Source: GCA-2723085 sp042093455
GTDB taxonomy: Bacteria > Bacteroidota > Bacteroidia > Flavobacteriales_D > Parvicellaceae
Assembly (NCBI GenBank): GCA_042093455.1
Contig: JBELEU010000015.1
Location: 1-22,972, forward strand
Direction of reading: 5' to 3'
Length of the DNA stretch: 22,972 bases
Within the stretch, counting starts at the first letter, position 1; each line of letters begins with the position of its first letter. Below are positions 8,839 through 16,098 of the stretch, piece by piece. Made by a program: the position numbers and the translations under genes. The notes beneath the pieces are model-generated. The model saw only the letters and a list, made by a program, of their open reading frames with translations. It was not told where the DNA came from and did not search any database.

Positions 8839-8943
8839 CTTATCTTATTTCATAAAGTATGAAAATGGAATTAGCACCTTTCTAAATTATTAGGGTTGCT
8901 AAGGTTTCACAGGGCCTTATCCCTCCACCTTTCTTGATAAGTT
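8839..8943 (-). promoter_or_regulatory. SAM-I (S-box) riboswitch aptamer upstream of split metH
   Basis: Read on the minus strand this leader matches the SAM-I consensus in order. P1 5' strand CTTATC (8941-8936) is followed by AAGAAAGGTGGAGGGAT, then AAGGCCC, TGTGAAACC, TAGCAACC and AAAGGTGCTAATTCC. A P4 hairpin follows (TTTCAT/ATGAAA, 8864-8859 and 8853-8848), and the P1 3' strand GATAAG is at 8844-8839. S-adenosylmethionine binding to this class normally shuts off downstream methionine genes, and the downstream genes here are the two methionine synthase genes, as expected. The aptamer begins within about 15 bases of a promoter-like element and is followed by a mutually exclusive antiterminator/terminator pair. 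Confidence 0.95.
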
Positions 8944-8957
8944 TAAAAGAACTTTAG

Positions 8958-8965
8958 CAAATATA
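8958..8965 (-). promoter_or_regulatory. Candidate Bacteroidetes -7 promoter element for metH
   Basis: The minus strand reads TATATTTG, an exact match to the TAnnTTTG element used by the primary sigma factor of Bacteroidetes. It sits about 15 bases before the first base of the riboswitch P1 stem, so a start site a few bases downstream would give a transcript beginning just before the aptamer. I found no convincing -33 TTG element at the usual spacing. The call therefore rests on the -7 match and its position. Confidence 0.55.
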
Positions 8966-9004
8966 AGTACAAAAAAGCAATGATTATGAATTACTAAAAA
9001 ACTT

Positions 9005-9241
9005 TTATGCTTTTAGTGATTTGAAAAAACTAAACACTTGTTTTCTAAATAAAAAAAACAAAATAATATAAGGTACGATCATTAAAAAAAGTATGCCCGT
9101 ATTAATGCCGTTTCCAACTGTAAAATCATCTTTTGTACTATTGATAATTTGAGCTCTGCATGTTGAGCATCCCTGTGTCCAAAAAGAAATTTTTATTGAA
9201 AGTAAAAAAACTAAGCTTGCTATTTTATATAATTTACTCAT
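9005..9241 (-). CDS. Small CxxC membrane protein of the cytochrome oxidase cluster
   Basis: A 78-residue protein with an N-terminal hydrophobic segment (residues about 5-20, signal anchor or signal peptide), a short periplasmic part with CSTC (GCSTCRAQI) and a C-terminal membrane helix (LFLMIVPYIILFFLF). The ATG at 9241 is preferred. It overlaps the TGA of the DUF420 gene as ATGA, and the reading frame upstream of it encodes an implausible cysteine-rich stretch antisense to a membrane gene. Small proteins of this shape, with a CxxC followed by a GxNxGIL.L...PY helix, are in my recollection common beside Sco and oxidase genes in Bacteroidetes, but I know no assigned function. A role in copper or thiol handling during oxidase assembly is inferred only from the CxxC and the operon. 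Confidence 0.78.
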   Translation of the reverse strand: MSKLYKIASLVFLLSIKISFWTQGCSTCRAQIINSTKDDFTVGNGINTGILFLMIVPYIILFFLFRKQVFSFFKSLKA

Positions 9242-9786
9242 GTATAATATGGCTGAATCATTACATAAACAACAACACCTGTAATAGCAACATATAGCCA
9301 AATTGGATACACAACCCTTGCTAATTTCTTATGTTTATCAAATTCTGAAATTGAGGCCCTGTAAGCAGTAAATAAAATAAACGGCAAAGATAATCCTGCA
9401 AGTATAATATGTGATATTAACACAATATAATATGTTGTTTTAACCGTGCCAGTACCACCAAATGTTGTGCTTTCAGCTAAAACGTGATGAGCTATGTAAG
9501 AAAGTAAAAATAGAACAGAAAGTAAAATGGCTAAATTCATAACTCTTTTGTGTAGCAAAAAGCTTTTAAATTTCACTAAAGCTAATCCCATTAGCAACAA
9601 TACAGCAACAGTACCATTAATAAAGGCATTTAGCTCAGCAAAAATATGGACATCAAATCCTAAATCAACTTCAATTTTTAATTCATGTAAAACAACGACA
9701 GCAACAAATACAACTAATGAAACAGCCCAAATTAAAATATTTGCTTTTTTATCATTTTTAGTAAGAGAGGGCTTTGGATAATTCAT
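9238..9786 (-). CDS. DUF420 family membrane protein, oxidase-associated
   Basis: A 182-residue integral membrane protein with about five helices. Family-typical histidines lie at or near membrane boundaries (VHIFAEL, LLHKRVMNL, YIAHHV, ISHIILAGLSLP, DKHKKLARVVYPIWLYVAITG). These features fit the DUF420 family, whose members lie in cytochrome c oxidase clusters. A Staphylococcus member (CtaM) is required for activity of the heme-A oxidase, so an assembly or heme-handling role is likely by analogy. The gene lies 57 bases after the Sco gene and overlaps the next small gene by four bases (ATGA), placing it in the oxidase accessory operon. The start at 9786 gives a normal cytoplasmic N-terminus of about 15 residues before the first helix. 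Confidence 0.85.
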   Translation of the reverse strand: MNYPKPSLTKNDKKANILIWAVSLVVFVAVVVLHELKIEVDLGFDVHIFAELNAFINGTVAVLLLMGLALVKFKSFLLHKRVMNLAILLSVLFLLSYIAHHVLAESTTFGGTGTVKTTYYIVLISHIILAGLSLPFILFTAYRASISEFDKHKKLARVVYPIWLYVAITGVVVYVMIQPYYT

Positions 9787-9843
9787 GACTAAATTAAAGT
9801 TTTATGTAAAAATATAAGATTAATAGCAAAAAAGAAAAATTGT

Positions 9844-11031
9844 TTATTCTTCTTGTAGCGATTTGACATCACTAATTATTTGCTGGATAATATCAGAATC
9901 TGTTCCATTATAGTAAGCTCTAATTCTAGACTTATCGTCAATTAACATAATTTTTTCTGAATGTAGAAATCCACCAGGGGCAAGTGAATCCTTTTGATTT
10001 GGAACAAGATAACCCTCAACTCCTAATTTATATATTTCTTCTTCTGAACCAGTTAATAAATTCCAATTTGACATATCAATTCCATAGTCCTTAGCATAAT
10101 TAGCTAATCTCTCAGCGGAGTCTCTTTCAGGATCAACAGAAAATGATAAAAACTCAACATCCGTAACACATTTATTATTAAGATTTTCTTGTATTTTTTT
10201 TATGTTGACAGTTTTGGCTGGGCATATGGTTGGACAATGACTAAAAAAGAAATCAACAATATGAATTTTACCGAACAATGATTCTGAATTAATTAGTTCT
10301 CCCGATTGGTTATTGAATTCCCAGTTGGGAATAGTATGATATAAGGTATCTTTATCAATTGAAGGAATAAACTCCTTTTCTCCTAAAATAGGCAAAACAG
10401 AAACAGATTCTTTTGTTGATTCTTCCTTAATTAATAAACTTATTTCTTTTGTGATTCTTCTAATTTCTGGAGTCATATACGTCAAATACTTCCCTCTAAT
10501 TTTTTGATTTTTATCAACCATTAAAGTCATTAAATGAGCCTCTTTATCATAGCCGTATGTAGTATCTGTCTTTCCCCAAGGATTACCTTGTTTTAAATCT
10601 AAATCAAAGAATGGATGGTGTGAAGTAGTTGCAAAAACCCACTTATCAGATTGTAAATTGTGGAAGTTCCTGAACTGTACCATTTTAGACTGCAAATCAG
10701 AAATAGTATCAATAAAAACCGATACAATTTTTACATCTTCGAATCCATCATTTTCAACCAACTGATCGTAGATAAAAAGCTTAAACCATTTAAAATCTAA
10801 CGGGCAATCGTAGGGACATGATGTTGAAATGAAATTATAAAGAACAATATTATCATCTAAGTCACATGAGGATACCTCATCACCGTTTTCATCATAAAAA
10901 ATGAAACTCTCATTGTACTCTCCAAAAACAGGCTGATCTATAAATACTGGGCTTCCAGCTTGCAAAAGGTAAATAACAATCAGGAAACTTCCGAAAATAA
11001 AACCTAGAACAAGAAACCCCTTTCTCTTCAT
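9844..11031 (-). CDS. Double-domain Sco (SCO1/SenC) copper chaperone
   Basis: A 395-residue membrane-anchored protein with one N-terminal helix (residues about 5-24) and two consecutive thioredoxin-fold Sco-like domains facing the periplasm. The first (about 35-205) has C72 and C76 in STSCPYDCP and a histidine, H166, in KEAHLMTLMVD. The second (about 230-392) is closer to the Sco consensus: FFFSHCPTICP with C266 and C270, SFSVDPERD, and H357 in GFLHSEKIMLIDD. In Sco proteins the CxxxC pair and the distant histidine bind copper for the CuA centre of oxidase subunit II. Single-domain Sco proteins are about 200-230 residues, so this is a duplication or fusion with both metal sites kept. It lies 18 bases after COX IV in the oxidase operon. 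Confidence 0.9.
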   Translation of the reverse strand: MKRKGFLVLGFIFGSFLIVIYLLQAGSPVFIDQPVFGEYNESFIFYDENGDEVSSCDLDDNIVLYNFISTSCPYDCPLDFKWFKLFIYDQLVENDGFEDVKIVSVFIDTISDLQSKMVQFRNFHNLQSDKWVFATTSHHPFFDLDLKQGNPWGKTDTTYGYDKEAHLMTLMVDKNQKIRGKYLTYMTPEIRRITKEISLLIKEESTKESVSVLPILGEKEFIPSIDKDTLYHTIPNWEFNNQSGELINSESLFGKIHIVDFFFSHCPTICPAKTVNIKKIQENLNNKCVTDVEFLSFSVDPERDSAERLANYAKDYGIDMSNWNLLTGSEEEIYKLGVEGYLVPNQKDSLAPGGFLHSEKIMLIDDKSRIRAYYNGTDSDIIQQIISDVKSLQEE

Positions 11032-11049
11032 AACACAAGAACGATTGTT

Positions 11050-11451
11050 CTAAGGAGTTATACTATTTGCACCACCAAATACAGCATTCCAATAGCTTGC
11101 TTCAGTAAGGCAAATAAAAATTAAATAAATAATGAATAAAATGTAAGGTCCTAGAATAACCCATTTAAAGTTTTTCTTCTCATCTCCCAAGTGCATAAAA
11201 ACAAGAACAATGTAAGCAGCCTTTACAACAGTAAGGGCTATAAACGAGACCTTAATTATCCACCAATAGTCATTGGCTATCCCAGAATAGTATTGCTTGA
11301 TAGATGCTCCGGTTATTACCTCAGCTATAGTAATCGCTGTTAAAATTGCGGTAACTTTCCATATTTTCTTACGAATTTCTTTTCCGTGCTCTTCATCATG
11401 ATTAGCCAACAAAGAATATTCATGATCTTTAATCAAATCGTCTCTTTCCAT
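11050..11451 (-). CDS. Cytochrome c oxidase subunit IV (prokaryotic COX4 type)
   Basis: A 133-residue protein with a charged cytoplasmic N-terminus rich in His and Glu, then three membrane helices (about 31-47, 64-87 and 97-114). The KAAYIVLVFMHLGDEKK stretch at the end of the second helix is characteristic of the prokaryotic COX IV / CyoD-like family, a small non-catalytic subunit thought to aid assembly or stability of heme-copper oxidases. The gene starts 4 bases after the COX III stop and ends 18 bases before the Sco gene, so it is inside the oxidase operon. Confidence 0.88.
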   Translation of the reverse strand: MERDDLIKDHEYSLLANHDEEHGKEIRKKIWKVTAILTAITIAEVITGASIKQYYSGIANDYWWIIKVSFIALTVVKAAYIVLVFMHLGDEKKNFKWVILGPYILFIIYLIFICLTEASYWNAVFGGANSITP

Positions 11452-11455
11452 AATG

Positions 11456-12289
11456 CTATACTAAATAAAAGAAGGTGAATACAAATACCCAAACTAAATC
11501 TACAAAATGCCAATACAAACCAACTTTCTCAACCATTTCATAGTGACCTCTTTTGTCATAAACACCTCTAACTACATTTATTAAAATAATTAGATTTATA
11601 ACAACCCCTGAGAAAACGTGAAAACCATGGAATCCAGTAATAAAGAAAAAGAGGTCAGCATATTGTGGAACCATAGGTGCATATTCATTTTCTATTAAAT
11701 TAGCACCCTGAATTTTTGCAGTAGCTGATTCAAAAAGTTGTTGAGCTGTTAACCCTGTTTCAGAGAGAACATCTCCTGTAATATTAACACCTCGACCAAA
11801 TCTTAAGATTAATTCATTGGCGGAACTGTAATCTACCATTGCCCAACCATCTGTTGTAAGAATTGACCCAAAGTGTGATCCATGAATAAAATGATACCAC
11901 TCCCAGCCCTGAGAACCAACAAAAAATGCTCCTCCAACAACAGTCCAAAGCAACCATTTTGTTACTCCTTTTTTATCTAATCTGTGTGCTGCCTCAACAG
12001 CTAACACCATAGTTACTGAGCTTACAATTAATATGAAAGTCATTAGTGCAACATACAACAACGGATACCCTGTGCCTAAAAATGGCATTGCATTGAAAGT
12101 TTCTTCGCCAATAGGCCATGCTTCTGCTTGATGACGAGCAAAACCGTATGCTGTTAGTAACCCACCAAAAGTCAAAGCATCAGATACAAGAAACATCCAC
12201 ATCCACTGTTTTCCGTAGGATATTCTAAATGGAGAGCCATCTCCTCCCCATGCTTTTTCTGAACTAATATTTTCTACGTGTCCTGCCAT
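11456..12289 (-). CDS. ctaE: Cytochrome c oxidase subunit III
   Basis: A 277-residue subunit III of an aa3/caa3-type heme-copper oxidase, a lipid- and proton-handling membrane subunit without redox cofactors. Landmarks are the first helix with MWMFLVSDALTFGGLL, the QGWEWYHFI segment, the ITGFHGFHVFSGV helix and the terminal WHFVDLVWVFVFTFFYL helix, all typical of COX III. A loop of about 60 residues around 135-195 between helices is larger than in minimal forms. It follows the unusual COX III-like gene by 32 bases and precedes COX IV by 4 bases. The ATG at 12289 gives the usual N-terminal tail of about 28 residues before the first helix. Confidence 0.93.
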   Translation of the reverse strand: MAGHVENISSEKAWGGDGSPFRISYGKQWMWMFLVSDALTFGGLLTAYGFARHQAEAWPIGEETFNAMPFLGTGYPLLYVALMTFILIVSSVTMVLAVEAAHRLDKKGVTKWLLWTVVGGAFFVGSQGWEWYHFIHGSHFGSILTTDGWAMVDYSSANELILRFGRGVNITGDVLSETGLTAQQLFESATAKIQGANLIENEYAPMVPQYADLFFFITGFHGFHVFSGVVINLIILINVVRGVYDKRGHYEMVEKVGLYWHFVDLVWVFVFTFFYLV

Positions 12290-12321
12290 TTAAAAAGAAT
12301 TTTCGAAATTCGAATACAAGT

Positions 12322-13566
12322 TTAGTTAATAAATTCTAAAAATATATAAAGGTAAAGCCATAAAACGCCAACAAAATGCCAAAAAATACTTATTGCTTTA
12401 AGGCCAGCAACATTTTCTACTCCGTAAGATCCTTTTTTAGAACGATTATAAACTACTGATAAACCAACCAAGGAAAATAATAAATGTACAAAATGAATAA
12501 AGGTCATAACCCAAACAAAACTGCTTGATACATTAGCAGTTTGAAAAAATTCTGCATACTGGTTGGAGTTAAGTTCTTCCTGCATCCTGTACCATTCTTG
12601 ATTAATAATTTTTATCTCCACCTCTTGTTTGAACATAAAATTACCTTCAAAATCAGAAATCTCTTTTCCCAACAAATAAACTTTACCGTTCATTAGTTCA
12701 TATTCCTGGCCTCCTTGAGGAACTTTTTGATTAATAATCTCTTTTTCTTCAATTGTTAGTACTCTTTCAGGAAAATATAATTTTTTCTTGTCATATATCA
12801 GTTCTTCTCCGTTAAGAGATACTGAAAAATCTTTACCATATTCGCCTTTCAACATGAAAAAAGGATGATCATTGTATAAACCATAAGCAAACTTGAATAA
12901 TTCATCTTTCATATTTTCTGAAAGGGGTTTGCCTTTGAAAAAAAGCAAGCCGTTTTCATCTATATTCAAAAAATCTTTGTCCCTGACACTAAAAAAAGTA
13001 AATGGTTCTGAGTAACTAGACATTACCAAGTCTGAACCGTTATAAAAATCACTTTTACTAGCAATTTCCTTCACAAAAGCCTTAACGCTATCTAACTTAG
13101 TTACAGAAATGTTCTGCTGATTGATTTGATAATTTTCTCCGTCATATTCTATTGGAGCATCATTGTAGTAAACCTTAAAAGCGTCACCATATTGACCATA
13201 AACATAAGTAATAAAAGACTTTACTGCATTTCCGTTGTTGTAATAAGATGTCCATCCTTTATACTGAAACACACCAAATCCTATTCCAAATAATAAAGAG
13301 ATGAGAACAAACCTTTTTAAAGATTTAATTGACCCCTTTTTTGCAGCTTTAAAAGCTAAAATTAAAAATAAACTACTAATAATTATCAATATTGTACTTA
13401 TTAGAAACTCGTTTGGCAAGTGAATATTTACCCAAAATTTGTCCATTTTGCGAACTAAAACTGCACTAGATAGGCCCGCAAAAAGCATAATACTGGAAAT
13501 TATTCCTACATATACCAATGAAGAATATACTTTTTCTTTTTGTTTATTAGAATCGAATTTTTGCAT
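12322..13566 (-). CDS. COX III-like oxidase subunit with large inserted extracytoplasmic domain
   Basis: A 414-residue protein whose ends match the short COX III-like proteins of Bacteroidetes. Helices lie at about 17-36, 54-72 and 86-101 (ending YKGW), and at the C-terminus FVWVMTFIHFVHLLFSLVGL and IFWHFVGVLWLYLYIFL. Between the third helix and the VWVMTFIHFVH helix lies an insertion of about 230 residues (about 112-345) with no membrane segment, absent from the roughly 195-residue homologues I know. The insert has several short look-alike units, for example ENGLLFFKGK (204-213), LNGEELIYDKKK (251-262) and MNGKVYLLGKE (292-302). These suggest repeated beta-hairpins, probably in the periplasm. 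The gene lies 2 bases after ctaB and 32 before the conventional COX III. Family placement is firm; the role of the insert is unknown. Confidence 0.85.
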   Translation of the reverse strand: MQKFDSNKQKEKVYSSLVYVGIISSIMLFAGLSSAVLVRKMDKFWVNIHLPNEFLISTILIIISSLFLILAFKAAKKGSIKSLKRFVLISLLFGIGFGVFQYKGWTSYYNNGNAVKSFITYVYGQYGDAFKVYYNDAPIEYDGENYQINQQNISVTKLDSVKAFVKEIASKSDFYNGSDLVMSSYSEPFTFFSVRDKDFLNIDENGLLFFKGKPLSENMKDELFKFAYGLYNDHPFFMLKGEYGKDFSVSLNGEELIYDKKKLYFPERVLTIEEKEIINQKVPQGGQEYELMNGKVYLLGKEISDFEGNFMFKQEVEIKIINQEWYRMQEELNSNQYAEFFQTANVSSSFVWVMTFIHFVHLLFSLVGLSVVYNRSKKGSYGVENVAGLKAISIFWHFVGVLWLYLYIFLEFIN

Positions 13567-13568
13567 AA

Positions 13569-14507
13569 TTATATTAAATCAAAACAGTAAATAGTAAAAA
13601 TTAAGGGCAAGTAAACAAATGAATAAAACATCAGTGTTGAAGCATATTTAGAATCTAGAGTAAAATAAAGCTTAACAGCTGGGTAATACATCAATAAACT
13701 AATCACTATCCCAGAATACAAAGACCAATTACAAGAAAGACTTTCAAGCCACCCCGAATCAGGTTGAGCTATTGGGCAACCTGTAATTTCTGCAGCCCAA
13801 GGTAGCATAGAAACAGGAATTAAAAATGCAGAATAAAGCATTATTTGAAATGCGCTCTTTTTGTCTTTTTCACCAGATGGCAGTAATCTAAACCCGGCTT
13901 TTTTATAATCATCGTCTAATCTCCAAGCTAATGCCCAAAAGTGTGGGAATTGCCAGAAAAACTGAACTAAAAAAAGAATTCCAGCAGTTAAATCAAAGTC
14001 ATTTTTGAAGGCAATATAGCCCAATAAAGGAGGAATACTTCCTGGAATAGCACCTATAAAAACTGCAAATGGGGTTATTTTTTTAAGAGGTGTGTAAACA
14101 ATTGTGTACAAAATCATGGCTATTAACCCTAAAACAACTGATTTTAAATTTATTGAATACAGTAAATATAGTCCGAGAAAAGCTGTTATACTGTTGAAAA
14201 AAAACGCCTCTTTTAACGACAAAACTTGTGTTGGTAATGGCCTGTTTTTTGTCCGCTCCATTAATTTATCAGACTCTATCTCCCAAATCTGATTAAAGCC
14301 ATTTGAAGACCCAGTAATCAAAACCCCTCCTACCAAGAGGCAAACAAGTTCTATTGATTGTACATCGCCACCTGCAATATAATAACCAAAAAATGCACTT
14401 AGGACAACCAATGACGAAAGCCTAAGCTTCATTAGATCTTTATAGCCATTAAATTTGGAATAAAAACTACTTTTACTTAATGTTTTATCTGAAACTGCAG
14501 CACTCAT
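13569..14507 (-). CDS. ctaB: Protoheme IX farnesyltransferase (heme O synthase)
   Basis: This 312-residue, polytopic UbiA-family prenyltransferase adds a farnesyl group to heme B to make heme O, the precursor of heme A used by aa3 oxidases. The first Asp-rich motif is at about 72-92 (NQIWEIESD, then LMERTKNRPLP). The second region is FFWQFPHFWALAWRLDDDYKKAG, and between them lies YTPLKKITPFAVFIGAIPGS. All are typical of CtaB/CyoE. An N-terminal tail of about 25 residues precedes the first helix. It appears to be the first gene of the oxidase accessory operon: 55 bases separate it from the upstream polysaccharide gene, and the COX III-like gene follows after 2 bases. No heme A synthase is visible in the window. 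Confidence 0.95.
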   Translation of the reverse strand: MSAAVSDKTLSKSSFYSKFNGYKDLMKLRLSSLVVLSAFFGYYIAGGDVQSIELVCLLVGGVLITGSSNGFNQIWEIESDKLMERTKNRPLPTQVLSLKEAFFFNSITAFLGLYLLYSINLKSVVLGLIAMILYTIVYTPLKKITPFAVFIGAIPGSIPPLLGYIAFKNDFDLTAGILFLVQFFWQFPHFWALAWRLDDDYKKAGFRLLPSGEKDKKSAFQIMLYSAFLIPVSMLPWAAEITGCPIAQPDSGWLESLSCNWSLYSGIVISLLMYYPAVKLYFTLDSKYASTLMFYSFVYLPLIFTIYCFDLI

Positions 14508-14562
14508 TTCGGGCGAAAATAGTGTATTTTATAATGCTATGAAAAAGCTGTTGAAGGTTTAA

Positions 14563-16098
14563 TTAATAATCCTGGTAACTATCCCATAAATTTGAAGAAA
14601 TCCCAAAAGAAATTACCGAATAATTTAAAGAGCTGCTAAACCCTTGCCCTTGTTTAGAATTTTTATATAAATACTCTAAGAAAAACTTAGTGTTAGTTAA
14701 GGGCATTAACATGTAACTAATTCTAGCATTAATTAAATGCTGAGTCACATTTTTGCCCTGCCCTACAACATGTTCGTAATCATCGCTTGTATTAAATCTA
14801 TCTACATAAGACTTAAACATATTTCCTCCATAATTCCTGTAAGGTGAATCAAGCCCAAATTCTTGAAAATTATATTGTAAGAGCAAGTCAATGTTATTTT
14901 TCTGAAACCCAATTCTTGTAACTAATTCTCTTAAATTTGATTCTAGAGGATGAGCAAGTGAATGATTTAAATGACCGTAATTTTGTAAAGAGCTCATGTG
15001 GGAATATGTATAAGGTCTTACAAAATTATATTCTGTCAAAAAATGTAATCCTTTTACTTTAAATAAATCAAAACTTCTAAATCCAAGCTGAGCTGCATAT
15101 TTGTTAGCCCACCAGTTTTTATTATTTCTCCATTTGTTTAGATTGAATTCATCAAGTAATAATTGACCATAAATAACATGTTTCTTTTTTATTGTCACTT
15201 TTAAACTTCCGCCAAAAAATGAATTATCTGCAGAACCAATGGAGTATTCTACGGGTCTAAAAAACACAAATGGATTTATGTAATTCACATCAAAACCTCT
15301 ATTGTTCAGACTATCTTTACCTTGCCAAACAACCGATTCAAAAACACTAAGATTTAACCATTTTAAAACATTCCAACTTAGAATATGAGAAGAAGAGAAC
15401 TTGTTGTTTGATATTAAAGGATGATTAAAATCCTTATGAGCAGACAACAAATTAACATACTTAACCTTCCAAAAAGTTGATTCCATTTTTAAATAAGGAT
15501 AAGTAGGTGCGAAATCGGACAACAAAAGAGATCTATATCCGTCCCCAAAAAAATGCTTACCAACACCACTGCTAAACACAAAATATCTACTTGGTGCATA
15601 AGAAATGTATCCGTCAACTTCACCTAATGAATAGGTTCTTTGGGAGGAATCTTTTAGCATTCCAAGTCCAGGCACATAAGGCCTCTTAGCTACACTTGAA
15701 TCAACATAAGGGGATAGCTGGCCTGAATTATAAGAATATCTAATTTGAGTGGAAACTTTATTAGATATTGATGCATTAAATTGAGCTCCAATTTTAGTTG
15801 CGCTGTACACATCTTGTTCTGATTGAAATACAGGGTTTTCTTGTACATTAAAACCAATTACTGGCAACAGTTGATATTTAACACTATCGTTAGTATTTGC
15901 ATAATTCCAAACCCCTTTCTGGCTAATTAAAGTATCTTCTTTTTGAATTAAATATGGTTTTATGCCTGAATGTCTATTTTCTTCACCATAGGTTTTTTTG
16001 TCAAAAGTATACCTCCCTAACTGATCAGAAAAAAAATAACCTTGAGTGGCGCAATCACCTGCAAAAAGTATGAATATTATATATAAAATTAATCTCAA
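14563..16098 (-). CDS. RemB/Wzi-like outer-membrane beta-barrel, copy 2 (TTG start)
   Basis: A 511-residue secreted protein resembling the Wzi capsule-assembly / RemB-like barrels of Bacteroidetes. The only start giving a signal peptide is TTG at 16098, which encodes RLILYIIFILF followed by a likely cleavage site; the next in-frame ATG is about residue 147. The TTG overlaps the TGA of the wecA-like gene as TTGA, which supports it. The core motif is GKHFFGDGYRSLLLSDFAP at 180-198. The rest is rich in alternating aromatic strands and later has YGHLNHSLAHPL, shared with its neighbour. Wzi attaches capsule to the E. coli surface and RemB is linked to gliding in Flavobacterium, so a surface-polysaccharide role fits the gmd-fcl-wecA context. 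It is a diverged paralogue of the gene at 17191-18780. Confidence 0.8.
   Translation of the reverse strand: MRLILYIIFILFAGDCATQGYFFSDQLGRYTFDKKTYGEENRHSGIKPYLIQKEDTLISQKGVWNYANTNDSVKYQLLPVIGFNVQENPVFQSEQDVYSATKIGAQFNASISNKVSTQIRYSYNSGQLSPYVDSSVAKRPYVPGLGMLKDSSQRTYSLGEVDGYISYAPSRYFVFSSGVGKHFFGDGYRSLLLSDFAPTYPYLKMESTFWKVKYVNLLSAHKDFNHPLISNNKFSSSHILSWNVLKWLNLSVFESVVWQGKDSLNNRGFDVNYINPFVFFRPVEYSIGSADNSFFGGSLKVTIKKKHVIYGQLLLDEFNLNKWRNNKNWWANKYAAQLGFRSFDLFKVKGLHFLTEYNFVRPYTYSHMSSLQNYGHLNHSLAHPLESNLRELVTRIGFQKNNIDLLLQYNFQEFGLDSPYRNYGGNMFKSYVDRFNTSDDYEHVVGQGKNVTQHLINARISYMLMPLTNTKFFLEYLYKNSKQGQGFSSSLNYSVISFGISSNLWDSYQDY

Noticed and set aside
8771..9004. CRISPR, tRNA or mobile-element remnants in the largest intergenic gap
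   Set aside because: The gap is accounted for by the -7 box, the SAM-I aptamer and the terminator; no repeats, cloverleaf or inverted terminal repeats were seen.
9242..9301. N-terminal extension of the small CxxC protein (MAICCYYRCCC...)
   Set aside because: This stretch is in another frame over the end of the DUF420 gene, has an implausible run of cysteines, and a proper ATG with ATGA coupling follows at 9241.
14514..14521. Minus-strand TATTTTCG upstream of ctaB as a -7 promoter box
   Set aside because: It has one mismatch to TAnnTTTG, no clear -33 element, and would place the start site almost at the ATG. An upstream promoter or read-through from the glycan operon is equally possible.
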